Shown: piece after piece, positions 42,238-51,614 of the stretch | Numbering within the stretch: the first letter of the stretch is position 1 | Layout: every line of letters begins with the position of its first letter | Assembly: GCF_900102695.1 (NCBI RefSeq) | Contig: NZ_FMVW01000001.1 | Coordinates: 62,001 to 126,000, forward strand | Reading direction: 5' to 3' | Length of the DNA: 64,000 nucleotides | Source of the DNA: Afifella marina DSM 2698 | GTDB taxonomy: Bacteria; Pseudomonadota; Alphaproteobacteria; Rhizobiales; Afifellaceae | Translations under genes and position numbers: made by a program | Notes under the pieces: model-generated | What the model saw: the letters and a program-made list of their open reading frames with translations, nothing else | Database searches by the model: none | What the model was told of the DNA's origin: nothing

Positions 42238-43206
42238 ATGGATCTGACCACGATCGTCCTCATCCTGGATTCCTCGGTACGGCTCGCAACGCCGCTGCTT
42301 CTCGCCTGTCTTGCCGGGCTTTATTCGGAACGCTCCGGCATTTTCGATATCGGCCTGGAAGGCAAGATGCTGGCCGGTGCGTTCTTTGCGGCGGCCGCCG
42401 CCTATTGGACGGGCTCCGCCTGGCTCGGGCTTCTGGCTGCGATCGCGGCTTCGATCGTGCTGGCGCTGGTGCATGGCTTTGCCTCCATCACCCAGCGCGG
42501 CAATCAGATCGTCTCGGGCGTCGCAATCAACTTTCTCGCCGCCGGCATGACGGCGCTCTTGGGCCAGGCCTGGTTTTCGCAAGGCGGGCGCACGCCGCAG
42601 CTCGGGGCCGACGCGCGCTTCGGAGCGATCACTCTGCCGGGGGCTGAGGCGCTGCGCGACGTGCCGGTCGTGGGCGAGATCTATTACGAGCTCATTTCCG
42701 GGCACAATCTCATCGTTTATGTCGCGTTCCTGATGGTGCCGCTCACCTGGTGGGTGCTCTTCCGTACGCGCTTCGGACTGAGGCTGCGCGCCGTCGGGCA
42801 GAACCCGGCGGCGGTCGATACGGCGGGTGTTTCCGTCCCCTTCCTGCGCTACCGGGCCGTCGTCATCTGCGGCATTCTGACGGGGATCGCCGGTGCCTAT
42901 CTCGCGATCGCGCAATCGGCGGGCTTCATCGTCAACATGTCGGCCGGCAAGGGCTATATCGCGCTCGCCGCCCTGATCTTCGCCAAATGGCGCCCCTGGC
43001 CGGCGATGGGCGCCTGTTTCCTCTTCGGGTTTCTCGATGCCGTGTCGATCCGCCTGCAGGGCGCCAACGTGCCGGTGATCGGCGAGGTGCCGGTGCAGTT
43101 CATGCAGGCGCTCCCGTATATCTTGACCGTCATCCTGCTCGCAGGCTTCATCGGCCGCGCAGTGCCGCCGAAGGCCGGCGGCATCCCTTATGTGAAGGAG
43201 CGCTAG
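42238..43206 (+). CDS. Nucleoside ABC transporter permease 2
   Basis: The 322-residue membrane protein has about nine helices with TPLLLACLAGLYSERSGIFDIGLEGKML (about 18-44) and FGLRLRAVGQNPAAVDTAGVS (about 178-198), the family signatures of YufQ/NupQ permeases. It pairs with the previous permease as a heterodimer in the inner membrane. ATG 42238 follows GGAGGGAGGCC. Cdd starts one base after the stop. Confidence 0.9.
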   Translation: MDLTTIVLILDSSVRLATPLLLACLAGLYSERSGIFDIGLEGKMLAGAFFAAAAAYWTGSAWLGLLAAIAASIVLALVHGFASITQRGNQIVSGVAINFLAAGMTALLGQAWFSQGGRTPQLGADARFGAITLPGAEALRDVPVVGEIYYELISGHNLIVYVAFLMVPLTWWVLFRTRFGLRLRAVGQNPAAVDTAGVSVPFLRYRAVVICGILTGIAGAYLAIAQSAGFIVNMSAGKGYIALAALIFAKWRPWPAMGACFLFGFLDAVSIRLQGANVPVIGEVPVQFMQALPYILTVILLAGFIGRAVPPKAGGIPYVKER

Positions 43207-43207
43207 A

Positions 43208-43597
43208 ATGGCGCGCGATCTTTTCGAGGCGGCGCGGAAGGCGATGCTGAACGCGCATGCCCCCTATTCGGATTTTCCCGTCGGAGCGGCGCTGCGCACC
43301 GCAAGCGGCAAGATTTTCGTCGGCGCCAATGTGGAGAATGCGAGTTTTCCGGAAGGCTGGTGCGCGGAGACCTCCGCGATCGCGGCGATGGTCGCGGCCG
43401 GCGAACGCGAGATCGCCGAAATCGCCATTCTCGCCGCCAAGATGCCACGCATCACGCCCTGCGGCGGTTGCCGCCAGCGGCTGCGCGAATTCGGCACCGA
43501 AGAGACGCTCGTGCATCTCTGCGATGCGACGGGCCCCGTCGCCTATGCGTCGCTCGGCACGCTCCTGCCGCTCGCTTTCGATCTGGACGAGGAATGA
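43208..43597 (+). CDS. cdd: Cytidine deaminase
   Basis: The 129-residue enzyme is of the homotetrameric type. NVENASFPEGWCAETSAI (about 39-56) has the Cys and catalytic Glu, and PCGGCRQRL (about 82-90) has the other two zinc cysteines. It deaminates cytidine and deoxycytidine to uridine forms. Its place between nucleoside permeases and phosphorylases shows a salvage and catabolic role. Confidence 0.93.
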   Translation: MARDLFEAARKAMLNAHAPYSDFPVGAALRTASGKIFVGANVENASFPEGWCAETSAIAAMVAAGEREIAEIAILAAKMPRITPCGGCRQRLREFGTEETLVHLCDATGPVAYASLGTLLPLAFDLDEE

Positions 43598-44403
43598 TGA
43601 GAGCCGAGACGATTGCAAAGACCATTGCCGATCGCGCCGGCATGGCGCCGAAGGCGGCGATCGTTCTGGGCTCCGGCCTGTCGGGCCTGACGGGCAAGCT
43701 CCAGGATGCCGTGGCGATCCCCTATGCGGAGCTCGACGGCTTTCCGCGGCCCTCCGTCTCCGGCCATGCCGGAGAGCTCGTGATCGGAATTTTGGGGCGC
43801 ACGCCGGTGGCGCTGATGGCCGGGCGGTCGCATTTTTATGAGCATGGCCGCGCCGACGTGATGCGCCCGGCGCTCGGGACGCTCAAAGCTCTCGGCGTCG
43901 AAACGCTGATTTTGACCAATGCGGCCGGCAGCCTGCGGGAAGACATGCCGCCGGGCTCGCTGATGCAGATCACCGACCATATCAGCCTTCTCGGCGCCAA
44001 TCCCTTGATCGGCGAGGCCTCCGACCAGCGCTTCGTCGGCATGACGGAGGCCTATGACCGGGTGCTGATCGGCGATTTCCGGATCGCGGCCGAAGAGGCG
44101 CGCCGTGAGATCGCCGAAGGCGTCTATATGTGGGTGAGCGGGCCGTCCTTCGAGACGCCGGCGGAAATCCGTGCCGCCCGCATTCTGGGTGCCGATGCGA
44201 TCGGCATGTCGACCGTGCCGGAGGTCATCCTGGCGCGCTTTCTCGGGCTTCGCGTCGCGGCCTTTTCCGTCATCACCAATTATGCGGCCGGCATGACCGG
44301 GCGCGAGCTTTCGCATGAGGAGACGAAGACCGTGGCACCGCTCGGGGGAGAGAAGCTTGAGGCGATCTTGATGCGGCATTTCTCCGGGGAGGGGGCGAGA
44401 TGA
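43597..44403 (+). CDS. Purine-nucleoside phosphorylase
   Basis: The 268-residue enzyme belongs to the trimeric PNP/MTAP group: VLGSGLSGL (about 24-32), GHAGELVIG, AGRSHFYEHG and LILTNAAGSL (phosphate and base pocket), SGPSFETPAEIR (about 180-191) and ADAIGMSTVPEVILARF (about 196-212). It cleaves purine nucleosides to base and ribose-1-phosphate. The start is at 43597 or three bases earlier, overlapping the cdd stop; deoA starts inside its stop. Confidence 0.92.
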   Translation: MRAETIAKTIADRAGMAPKAAIVLGSGLSGLTGKLQDAVAIPYAELDGFPRPSVSGHAGELVIGILGRTPVALMAGRSHFYEHGRADVMRPALGTLKALGVETLILTNAAGSLREDMPPGSLMQITDHISLLGANPLIGEASDQRFVGMTEAYDRVLIGDFRIAAEEARREIAEGVYMWVSGPSFETPAEIRAARILGADAIGMSTVPEVILARFLGLRVAAFSVITNYAAGMTGRELSHEETKTVAPLGGEKLEAILMRHFSGEGAR

Positions 44404-45716
44404 GTTTTCTGCCGCAGGAAATCATCCGCAACAAGCGCGACGGCGCCGCGCTGAGCGCCGACGAGATCACGTTTTTCGTGCAGGGGCTGACGGACGGCAT
44501 CGTCACCGAAGGACAGGTGGCGGCGCTCGCCATGGCCGTTTTCTTCCGCGGCATGGACGAGGCCGAGATCGTGGCGCTGACGCAGGCGATGACCCGCTCC
44601 GGCGACGTTCTGACCTGGCCGGAGGCGGACGCGCCCATCCTCGACAAGCATTCGACCGGCGGCATCGGCGACAATGTCTCCTTGATGCTGGCCCCGATCG
44701 TGGCGGCCTGCGGCGGGCTGGTGCCGATGATTTCCGGGCGCGGGCTCGGCCATACCGGCGGCACGCTCGACAAGCTCGATTCCATTCCGGGTTATAAGAC
44801 GCAGCCGGATCTTGCGACCTTCCGCAAGGTGGTGGCGGAGGCGGGCTGCGCCATCATCGGTCAGACCGGCGATCTCGCCCCGGCCGACAAGCGTTTTTAC
44901 GGCATCCGCGACGTGACGGCGACGGTGGAATCGGTGCCGCTGATCACCGCCTCGATCCTGTCGAAGAAGCTCGCCGCCGGGCTTTCCGGCCTCGTCCTCG
45001 ACGTGAAGACGGGCACCGGCGCCTTCATGGCCGATCCGGCCGATGCGCATCGTCTCGCCGAAAGCCTGGTGACGGTCGCAAAGGGGGCGGGGCTTCCCGC
45101 AGCCGCGCTCATCACCGACATGAACGAGCCGCTCGCTTCGGCCGCCGGCAATGCGGTCGAGGTGCAGAATGCCGTCGATTTCCTGACCTGCCGGCATCGC
45201 GACCGGCGGCTCGAAAAGGTCACCATCGCGCTTTCCGGCGAGATGCTGAGGCTGGGCGGCCTTTCGCCCACCGCCGAGGCGGGCGAGGAGATGGCGTGGG
45301 CGGCGCTTGCGAACGGGGCGGCGGCGGAGCGCTTCCAGAAGATGGTGAGCACGCTCGGCGGGCCGGCGGATTTCGTCGAAAATCCGGAACGCCATCTGCC
45401 GAAAGCGCCTTTTGCGCGCATGGTCGGCTCCGCCAGCACCGGCTATGTCGAGGCGATCGACACACGCGCCATCGGCGTCGCCGTGGTGACGCTCGGCGGC
45501 GGCAGGCGACGGGCTGAAGATGCGATCGACCATGCCGTCGGCGTGACGCAGCTTGCCGCGATCGGCGACGAGGTGGGGCCGGATCATCCGCTGGCGCTCG
45601 TCCATGCCCGCGACGAAGAGGCGTTCGCCGATGCCGCGCATGCGATCAGGCGCGCCTACCGCATCGCCGAGACACCGGTTTCGGCCAATCCCCTGATTGT
45701 CGAAAGGCTGCAATGA
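44400..45716 (+). CDS. deoA: Thymidine phosphorylase
   Basis: The 438-residue enzyme has the thymidine phosphorylase signature ([20 protein letters not shown], about 113-132) and the phosphate-binding [13 protein letters not shown] (about 82-94). Substrate contacts fall in [16 protein letters not shown] and [10 protein letters not shown]. It releases thymine or uracil and deoxyribose-1-phosphate. Four-base overlaps on both sides put it in one operon with the purine phosphorylase and deoB. Confidence 0.94.
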   Translation: MSFLPQEIIRNKRDGAALSADEITFFVQGLTDGIVTEGQVAALAMAVFFRGMDEAEIVALTQAMTRSGDVLTWPEADAPILDKHSTGGIGDNVSLMLAPIVAACGGLVPMISGRGLGHTGGTLDKLDSIPGYKTQPDLATFRKVVAEAGCAIIGQTGDLAPADKRFYGIRDVTATVESVPLITASILSKKLAAGLSGLVLDVKTGTGAFMADPADAHRLAESLVTVAKGAGLPAAALITDMNEPLASAAGNAVEVQNAVDFLTCRHRDRRLEKVTIALSGEMLRLGGLSPTAEAGEEMAWAALANGAAAERFQKMVSTLGGPADFVENPERHLPKAPFARMVGSASTGYVEAIDTRAIGVAVVTLGGGRRRAEDAIDHAVGVTQLAAIGDEVGPDHPLALVHARDEEAFADAAHAIRRAYRIAETPVSANPLIVERLQ

Positions 45717-46936
45717 TGGCCCGCGGTTTCTTTCTGGTGATGGATTCCGTCGGCATCGGCGGGGCGAAGGACGCAGCCGAATTTGGTGATGAAGGTGCGA
45801 ACACGCTCGGCCATATCGCCGAATGTTGCGCCAACGGCGAAGCCGACCGCGCCGGCCTGCGGCAGGGGCCGCTCACCATCCCGAACATGAACCGGCTGGG
45901 TCTCGGCCGGGCCGCGGAGGCGGCGTCGGGCGCCTATCCGGCGGGGCTTGAGCATGTCGCAGAACCTGAGGCGATCTGGGGTTTCGCCCGCGAACGCTCG
46001 CGCGGCAAGGACACGACGACGGGCCATTGGGAACTCGCCGGCTGCCCGTTGCGCGAGGCCTGGGGTTATTTTCCGGCCGAAGAGCCGGCCTTTCCGGCCG
46101 AGTTGACCGAGGCGCTGATCGCGCAAGCGGGGCTGCCCGGCATTCTCGGCAACACCCATGCCTCCGGCACGGCGATCATCGCCGAACTCGGCGAGGAGCA
46201 TGTGAAGACCGGCAAGCCGATCTGCTACACCTCGGCCGACAGCGTCTTTCAGATCGCCGCGCATGAGGAGGCTTTCGGGCTCGAACGCCTTTATGAGACC
46301 TGCCGGATCGCGAGAAAGCTTTGCGACCCGTACCGCATTGGGCGGGTGATCGCGCGCCCCTTTAAGGGCGACGGCGCGGAAAGTTTCGCGCGCACCGGCA
46401 ACCGGCGGGATTTTTCCGTGCCGCCGCCGGCGCGCACGCTCCTCGACGAGGCGAAGGAGGCGGGCCGCGACGTCTGGGCGATCGGAAAAATCTCCGACAT
46501 TTTTGCAGGTCACGGCGTGACGCAGACGCTGAAGGCGCCGGAGAACGAGAGCCAGTTCGACAAGACGCTGGAGGCGGCGCGTGCGGCCAAGGACGGCGAT
46601 CTCATCGTCACCAACTTCATCGATTTCGACCAGATTTACGGCCACCGGCGCGATACGGCCGGCTATGCGGCGGCACTCGAAGCCTTTGACCGGCGCCTGC
46701 CGGAGCTCTTTGCGCTTCTGAAGCCGGGCGATCTCGTCATCCTGACGGCCGATCACGGCAACGATCCGACCTGGACAGGCACCGATCACACACGTGAAAC
46801 AGTGCCGGTTCTGGCCTTCGGGCCGGGGATCGAAGGGCGCCGGGCGGGCGAGCTTTCGACCTATGCTGATGTCGGCCAGACGCTGTCGGCGCATCTTGCC
46901 CTGCCGCCTCTTGCCGCGGGCGCGAGCCTGATCTGA
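45713..46936 (+). CDS. deoB: Phosphopentomutase
   Basis: The 407-residue protein has the alkaline-phosphatase-like fold: the first metal Asp in [13 protein letters not shown] (about 9-21), [11 protein letters not shown] with the phospho-threonine region (about 97-108), an internal cap domain, and the later metal ligands in [14 protein letters not shown] and [19 protein letters not shown]. It converts ribose-1-phosphate to ribose-5-phosphate, linking the phosphorylases to the pentose pathway. It overlaps deoA by 4 bases. Confidence 0.93.
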   Translation: MMARGFFLVMDSVGIGGAKDAAEFGDEGANTLGHIAECCANGEADRAGLRQGPLTIPNMNRLGLGRAAEAASGAYPAGLEHVAEPEAIWGFARERSRGKDTTTGHWELAGCPLREAWGYFPAEEPAFPAELTEALIAQAGLPGILGNTHASGTAIIAELGEEHVKTGKPICYTSADSVFQIAAHEEAFGLERLYETCRIARKLCDPYRIGRVIARPFKGDGAESFARTGNRRDFSVPPPARTLLDEAKEAGRDVWAIGKISDIFAGHGVTQTLKAPENESQFDKTLEAARAAKDGDLIVTNFIDFDQIYGHRRDTAGYAAALEAFDRRLPELFALLKPGDLVILTADHGNDPTWTGTDHTRETVPVLAFGPGIEGRRAGELSTYADVGQTLSAHLALPPLAAGASLI

Positions 46937-46984
46937 GGCGATTTCGCCGGTGAATATCGTCGTCCGGTTCCAGGCTGCGGGTTG

Positions 46985-47018
46985 ACCTTGGTGCCGTGAC
47001 CCATTTCACCCAAGGTGA
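46985..47018 (+). promoter_or_regulatory. Hairpin in the deoB-upp gap
   Basis: ACCTTGG near 46985-46991 pairs with CCAAGGT near 47010-47016, extended by TG/CA with one bulge. It lies 43 bases before the upp start. It could be a terminator for the deo genes or a leader element of upp. Confidence 0.35.
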
Positions 47019-47060
47019 GACAGAAGCCGCCGACGAACGACAGACGAGAAGGAGAGGGGC

Positions 47061-47705
47061 GTGGACGCTTCAACGAGACGGGATGTGACGGTCGTCGATC
47101 ATCCGATGGTCCAGCACAAGCTGACGATCATGCGCGACAAGGCCACGTCCACGGCGAGTTTCCGCCGTCTGTTGCGCGAGATTGCAGCACTTTTGACCTA
47201 TGAGGCGACGCGCGACCTGGAATTGACGACGACGACCATCGAGACGCCGCTCGCCACCATGGAAGCGCCGACCTTGGCCGGCAAGAAGCTCGTCTTCGCC
47301 TCCATCCTGCGCGCCGGCAACGGCCTTCTGGAAGGCATGCTCGATCTGGTGCCGGCCGCCCGCGTCGCCCATGTCGGTCTCTACCGCGATCCTGAAACGC
47401 TGCAGCCGGTGGAATATTACTTCAAGGCGCCGGAAGATCTGCACGAGCGTGTCGTCATCGCCGTCGATCCGATGCTGGCGACGGCGAATTCCGCGATCGC
47501 CGCGATCCGGGGGCTCAAGGAGCGCGGGGCGAAGGACATCCGCTTCGTCTGCCTGCTGGCTGCGCCCGAAGGTGTGGAGCGCTTCCGCGCCGCCCATCCC
47601 GACGTGCCTGTGGTGACGGCCGCGATCGACAGCCATTTGAACGATCACGGCTATATCCTGCCCGGCCTCGGCGATGCCGGCGACCGCATGTACGGGACGA
47701 AATAG
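47061..47705 (+). CDS. upp: Uracil phosphoribosyltransferase
   Basis: The 214-residue enzyme has the PRPP loop [19 protein letters not shown] (about 132-150), the flexible segment [13 protein letters not shown] and the C-terminal uracil-binding [29 protein letters not shown]. It turns uracil and PRPP into UMP, completing pyrimidine salvage from the phosphorylases. The start is GTG with AAGGAGAGG before it. It may have its own promoter in the 124-base gap. Confidence 0.94.
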   Translation: MDASTRRDVTVVDHPMVQHKLTIMRDKATSTASFRRLLREIAALLTYEATRDLELTTTTIETPLATMEAPTLAGKKLVFASILRAGNGLLEGMLDLVPAARVAHVGLYRDPETLQPVEYYFKAPEDLHERVVIAVDPMLATANSAIAAIRGLKERGAKDIRFVCLLAAPEGVERFRAAHPDVPVVTAAIDSHLNDHGYILPGLGDAGDRMYGTK

Positions 47706-47796
47706 GGGTTTTCTGCGAGTTGCCTGCTGGCCGCTCTTCATCTCGCCTTGAGGATGACGACCGCATCTGACGCAAGGGCGTTGCAGCGGGCTCCAG

Positions 47797-47936
47797 TTCT
47801 TCTCCCCTTTTGGGGAGAAGTTGGCGGGCGAAGCCCGCCGGATGAGGGGTGGTCTTCCATCCCGCGCCGAGATCCGTTCTTCGTCCACCCCTCACCGCCC
47901 GCTTCGCGGGCACCTCTCCCCAGAAGGGGAGAGGAA
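47797..47936. repeat. RIME-like palindromic element, copy C, between upp and phoB
   Basis: Left half: CTTCTCCCC-TTTT-GGGGAGAAG (47799-47820) and GGCGGGC-GAA-GCCCGCC (47823-47839). Right half: CCGCCCGC-TTC-GCGGG (near 47896-47911) and CCTCTCCCC-AGAA-GGGGAGAGG (near 47913-47935). The halves flank a 50-base core. It sits between convergent genes and may act as a two-way terminator. Confidence 0.65.
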
Positions 47937-47968
47937 TGGAGCCTGCTGCGCGGATTGTCCCGAAAAAA

Positions 47969-48670
47969 TCAGGTCGTGACGAACTGCTCGTTGAGGGCGT
48001 AGCCGGCGCCGCGCACCGTGCGGATCGGGTCGCGCATGCGGCCGCGGTTGATCGCCTTTCTGAGGCGGCCGACATGCACATCGACGGTGCGTTCGTCGAC
48101 ATAGACGTCGCGGCCCCAGACGCCGTTCAAGAGCTGCTCGCGGGTGAAGACGCGGCCCGGGCTGCGCATCAGGAATTCCAGAAGCCGGAATTCCGTCGGC
48201 CCGAGATGGATCTCGCGGCCCCCGCGGAAGACGCGGAAGGTGCCGCGGTCGAGTTCGAGATCGCCGGCGGCGAGCTTGTCGGCGACCATTTCCGGGCGCG
48301 TGCGGCGCAGGAGCGCTTTCACGCGGGCCATCAGCTCGGGCACCGAGAAGGGTTTGACGACATAATCGTCGGCACCGGTGGCAAGGCCGCGGATGCGCTC
48401 GTCTTCCTCGCCGCGCGCCGTCAGCATGATGACGGGGAGTTTTGCGGTCGCCTCGCGCATTCTGATGCGGCGGCAGAGTTCGATGCCGGAGAGGCCCGGC
48501 AGCATCCAATCGAGAACGAGGAGGTCCGGCGCCTCTTCCAGAAGGCGCAATTCCGCATCGTCACCGCGCCCCACCGTGTCGACGGAATATCCTTCCGCCT
48601 CCAGGTTGTAGCGCAGAAGCAGCGTCAGCGGTTCTTCATCCTCGACGACGAGAATCCGGGGCACCTGCAT
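47969..48670 (-). CDS. phoB: Phosphate regulon response regulator PhoB
   Basis: The 233-residue OmpR-family regulator has a receiver domain (acidic pair in VVEDEEPL, phospho-acceptor Asp in LVLDWMLPG about residue 54, Lys in YVVKPFSVPEL) and a winged-helix C-terminus with LGPTEFRLLEFLMRSPGRVFTREQL and YVDERTVDVHVGRLRKA, the PhoB pattern. It should bind the Pho box upstream of pstS. It lies 11 bases after phoU. No phoR kinase gene adjoins it. Confidence 0.93.
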   Translation of the reverse strand: MQVPRILVVEDEEPLTLLLRYNLEAEGYSVDTVGRGDDAELRLLEEAPDLLVLDWMLPGLSGIELCRRIRMREATAKLPVIMLTARGEEDERIRGLATGADDYVVKPFSVPELMARVKALLRRTRPEMVADKLAAGDLELDRGTFRVFRGGREIHLGPTEFRLLEFLMRSPGRVFTREQLLNGVWGRDVYVDERTVDVHVGRLRKAINRGRMRDPIRTVRGAGYALNEQFVTT

Positions 48671-48681
48671 GGCTCACTCCG

Positions 48682-49368
48682 TCAACCCGCGGACGGCGCA
48701 GTCGCCGCGCGTTCCATCTGTTTGCCGGTGACGAGATAGGTGATCGTCTCGGCGATGTTGGTGGCGTGGTCGCCGATCCGCTCGATGTTCTTGGCACAGA
48801 AGAGAAGATGCGTGCACATGCCGATATTGCGCGGATCTTCCATCATGTAGGTGAGCATCTCGCGAAACAGCGACACATACATGGCGTCGATCTCGTCGTC
48901 GGAGCGCCACACCGAGATCGCCTTCTGCACGTCGCGCGAGCCATAGGCGTCGAGCACGTCCTTGAGCTGGCGCAGGCCGAGGCTTGCGAGATGCTCCACA
49001 CCGCGGCGAAGCTGGTGGTTCATCCGCTGGTCTTCGATGGCGAGCGCGCGCTTGGCGATGTTCTTGCCGAGATCGCCGACGCGTTCCAGATCGTGCGAGA
49101 TGCGGATCGCGGCGACGGTTTCGCGGAGATCCTGGGCCATCGGCTGGCGCTTGGCGATGACGAGGATCGCCCGCTCTTCGATCTGGTAGTGCATCTGGTT
49201 GATCTGGCGGTCGCCGAGGATGACGTCCTGGGCGAGCTGCGAATTGGTGCTCAACAGCGCATTCACAGCATCGTCGAGTTGCTGTTCGACGAGGCCGCCC
49301 ATTTCGGCGATGGAGCGGGCGAGTTCCCGCAATTCCTCGTCATAGGAAGTGACGATATGTTCAGACAC
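48682..49368 (-). CDS. phoU: Phosphate transport regulator PhoU
   Basis: The 228-residue protein is two repeats of the PhoU three-helix bundle. The metal-binding signatures are in SHDLERVGDLGKNIAKRA (about 95-112) and NIERIGDHATNIAETI (about 195-210). It couples the Pst transporter to PhoR/PhoB signalling. The GTG at 49368 gives the start VSEHIVTSYDEEL. A longer frame continues into pstB in a wrong phase. Confidence 0.93.
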   Translation of the reverse strand: MSEHIVTSYDEELRELARSIAEMGGLVEQQLDDAVNALLSTNSQLAQDVILGDRQINQMHYQIEERAILVIAKRQPMAQDLRETVAAIRISHDLERVGDLGKNIAKRALAIEDQRMNHQLRRGVEHLASLGLRQLKDVLDAYGSRDVQKAISVWRSDDEIDAMYVSLFREMLTYMMEDPRNIGMCTHLLFCAKNIERIGDHATNIAETITYLVTGKQMERAATAPSAG

Positions 49369-49388
49369 GGGGCTCGTTCCTCTCCCGG

Positions 49389-50228
49389 TTAGCCGAAGCG
49401 GCCGGTGATGTAGTCCTGGGTGCGTTTGTCGGTCGGGTTGGTGAACATCATGTCCGTCGGCCCCTCCTCGACGAGATAACCAAGATGGAACATCGCGGTA
49501 CGCTGCGACACGCGGGCCGCCTGCTGCATCGAATGGGTGACGATGACGATCGTATAGTTTTCGCGCAATTCGTCGATCAGCTCTTCCACCTTGGCGGTGG
49601 CGATCGGGTCGAGCGCGGAGCACGGCTCGTCCATCAAGATGACTTCCGGGTTCACGGCGATCGCGCGGGCGATGCAAAGGCGCTGCTGTTGGCCGCCGGA
49701 GAGGCCGGTGCCGGGTTCGTCGAGCCGGTCCTTGACCTCGTTGAAGAGGCCGGCGCGCTGCAGGCTCGTTGCGACGATCTCTTCGAGGTCGCGCTTGGCG
49801 GAGGCAAGGCCATGAATGCGCGGCCCGTAGGCGACGTTCTCGAAGATCGATTTCGGGAACGGGTTGGGCTTCTGGAAGACCATGCCGACGCGGGCCCTGA
49901 GCTCCACGACATCGAGTGCCTTGTCGTAGATGTTTTCGCCGTCGAGCGTGATGTGGCCGGAGACGCGGGCGATGTCGATCGTGTCGTTCATCCGGTTGAG
50001 GCATCGAAGGAAGGTCGATTTTCCGCAGCCGGACGGGCCGATCAGCGAGATGACCTGATTTTCCGGCACGTCGAGATCGACGTCGAACAGGGCCTGCTTG
50101 TCGGCGTAATGGACGGACACTTTCTCGGCGCGCATTTTCGGCACGGCTGCACTCTCCTGCGGCACTTCGGGCGGTGCTTTCGTCGCCGTGGCTTTGGCCG
50201 CGCTCGGGCTATGGCTGATATCGTTCAT
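49389..50228 (-). CDS. pstB: Phosphate ABC transporter ATP-binding protein PstB
   Basis: The 279-residue ATPase has Walker [20 protein letters not shown] (about 64-82), [16 protein letters not shown] (about 183-198) and [21 protein letters not shown], all PstB-specific in detail. An N-terminal tail of about 25 Ala/Pro-rich residues precedes the core. It energises phosphate uptake by PstCA. It lies between phoU and pstA in the usual order. Confidence 0.95.
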   Translation of the reverse strand: MNDISHSPSAAKATATKAPPEVPQESAAVPKMRAEKVSVHYADKQALFDVDLDVPENQVISLIGPSGCGKSTFLRCLNRMNDTIDIARVSGHITLDGENIYDKALDVVELRARVGMVFQKPNPFPKSIFENVAYGPRIHGLASAKRDLEEIVATSLQRAGLFNEVKDRLDEPGTGLSGGQQQRLCIARAIAVNPEVILMDEPCSALDPIATAKVEELIDELRENYTIVIVTHSMQQAARVSQRTAMFHLGYLVEEGPTDMMFTNPTDKRTQDYITGRFG

Positions 50229-50243
50229 GGCGAATTCTCCCAG

Positions 50244-51614
50244 TTACCAGCGCCGCTCGATGCGCTGGCGCAGCAGGATCGCGATCGCGTTGAGGCTGAT
50301 CATCAGACCAAGCAAGACGATGATAGCGGCATTTGTGCGGGCTTCGAAAAAGTTGAAGTTCTCGTTGCCCTGCCAGAGGTAGATCTGCACGGGCAGCGCC
50401 GTCGCCTGATCCATCGGGCTCGACGGCACGCTCGCCACGAAGGCGTTCATGCCGATGAGAAGCAGCGGCGCGGTCTCGCCGAGCGCCTGGGCGACGCCGA
50501 TGATGGTCGCCGTCAAAATGCCCGGAATGGCGAGCGGCAGGACGTGGTGGAAGACCATCTGCGTGCGTGAGGCACCGAGCCCGAGCGCCGCTTCGCGGAT
50601 CGACGGCGGAATCGCGCGCAAGGTACCGCGGGTGGCGATGATGATCGTCGGCAGCGTCATCAAGGTGAGGACGAGACCGCCGACGAGCGGCGCCGACAGG
50701 GGCAGATGCATCCAGTTGATGAAGATCGAGGCGCCGAGGAGGCCGAAGACGATCGACGGCACGGCGGCGAGGTTGTTGATGTTGACCTCGATGAAATCGG
50801 TGAAGCGGTTCGTCGGCGCGAATTCTTCCAGATAGATAGCGCTGGCGACGCCGATCGGGACCGCCAGCATGATGACGACGAGCATCATGTAGAGCGAGCC
50901 CATGAAGGCGCCGGCGAGACCGGCCGAGGCCGGCGAGGAGCGCGAATCGACGTTGAAGAAGATGCCGGTATTGAAGCTTTGGGTGATGACGCCCTTTTCC
51001 GCGAGCGCATCGGCAATCTCCTGCTCGCCGGGCGAGAGCTGCTGACGGCTTTGCCCGAGCGAACGGTCGATGTTGCCTTTGAGCCAATTGTCGACATTGG
51101 CGTCGGCGAGAAGATCGACGTCGATCGTCTGGCCGATGAGGCTCGGATCTTCGAGCACCATGTCGCGCAGGGCATAGCGTTCGCCGCTCGCGACGATGCC
51201 GACGATATCGCGGGTCTTCGCGTCGGCGAGATCGGCCGGCAGGACGCCGCGCACGGCCTTTTCCAGGATCTTGTTCCAGCTGACGCGGGCAAGAGCGCGC
51301 CGCCAATCGGTCAGCTCGGCCTCGAACTCGGCCGGGTTCTGGCCGGCCTTTTGGACGGGCGGCGGCCCGACGTCGATGACGTCGGCATTGAGCGAGATTT
51401 GAAGATGCAGCGTCGATTGCCAGAAGGCCGGCATGCCCTTGAAGAGGACGGAGCCGAAGAGCACCGCCACCATGGCGAGGGCGGCAAAGACCGCGGCAAG
51501 GCCGATCATCTGAAACCGGCGTTCTTGCGCGTGACGTCTCTTGAGGCCCGCGCGCACGGCGCCGAGCTGATTGTCGACGGGTGCCGAAGCGGAGGCGGTG
51601 TCGGTCGCGCTCAT
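50244..51614 (-). CDS. pstA: Phosphate ABC transporter permease PstA
   Basis: The 456-residue protein has one N-terminal helix, a long periplasmic domain (about 70-210) and five or six helices with REAALGLGASRTQMVFHHVLPLAIPGI, the EAA-type loop that contacts PstB. The long N-terminal insertion makes it larger than the 300-residue enteric PstA and is usual in alphaproteobacteria. It overlaps the pstC stop by 4 bases. Confidence 0.92.
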   Translation of the reverse strand: MSATDTASASAPVDNQLGAVRAGLKRRHAQERRFQMIGLAAVFAALAMVAVLFGSVLFKGMPAFWQSTLHLQISLNADVIDVGPPPVQKAGQNPAEFEAELTDWRRALARVSWNKILEKAVRGVLPADLADAKTRDIVGIVASGERYALRDMVLEDPSLIGQTIDVDLLADANVDNWLKGNIDRSLGQSRQQLSPGEQEIADALAEKGVITQSFNTGIFFNVDSRSSPASAGLAGAFMGSLYMMLVVIMLAVPIGVASAIYLEEFAPTNRFTDFIEVNINNLAAVPSIVFGLLGASIFINWMHLPLSAPLVGGLVLTLMTLPTIIIATRGTLRAIPPSIREAALGLGASRTQMVFHHVLPLAIPGILTATIIGVAQALGETAPLLLIGMNAFVASVPSSPMDQATALPVQIYLWQGNENFNFFEARTNAAIIVLLGLMISLNAIAILLRQRIERRW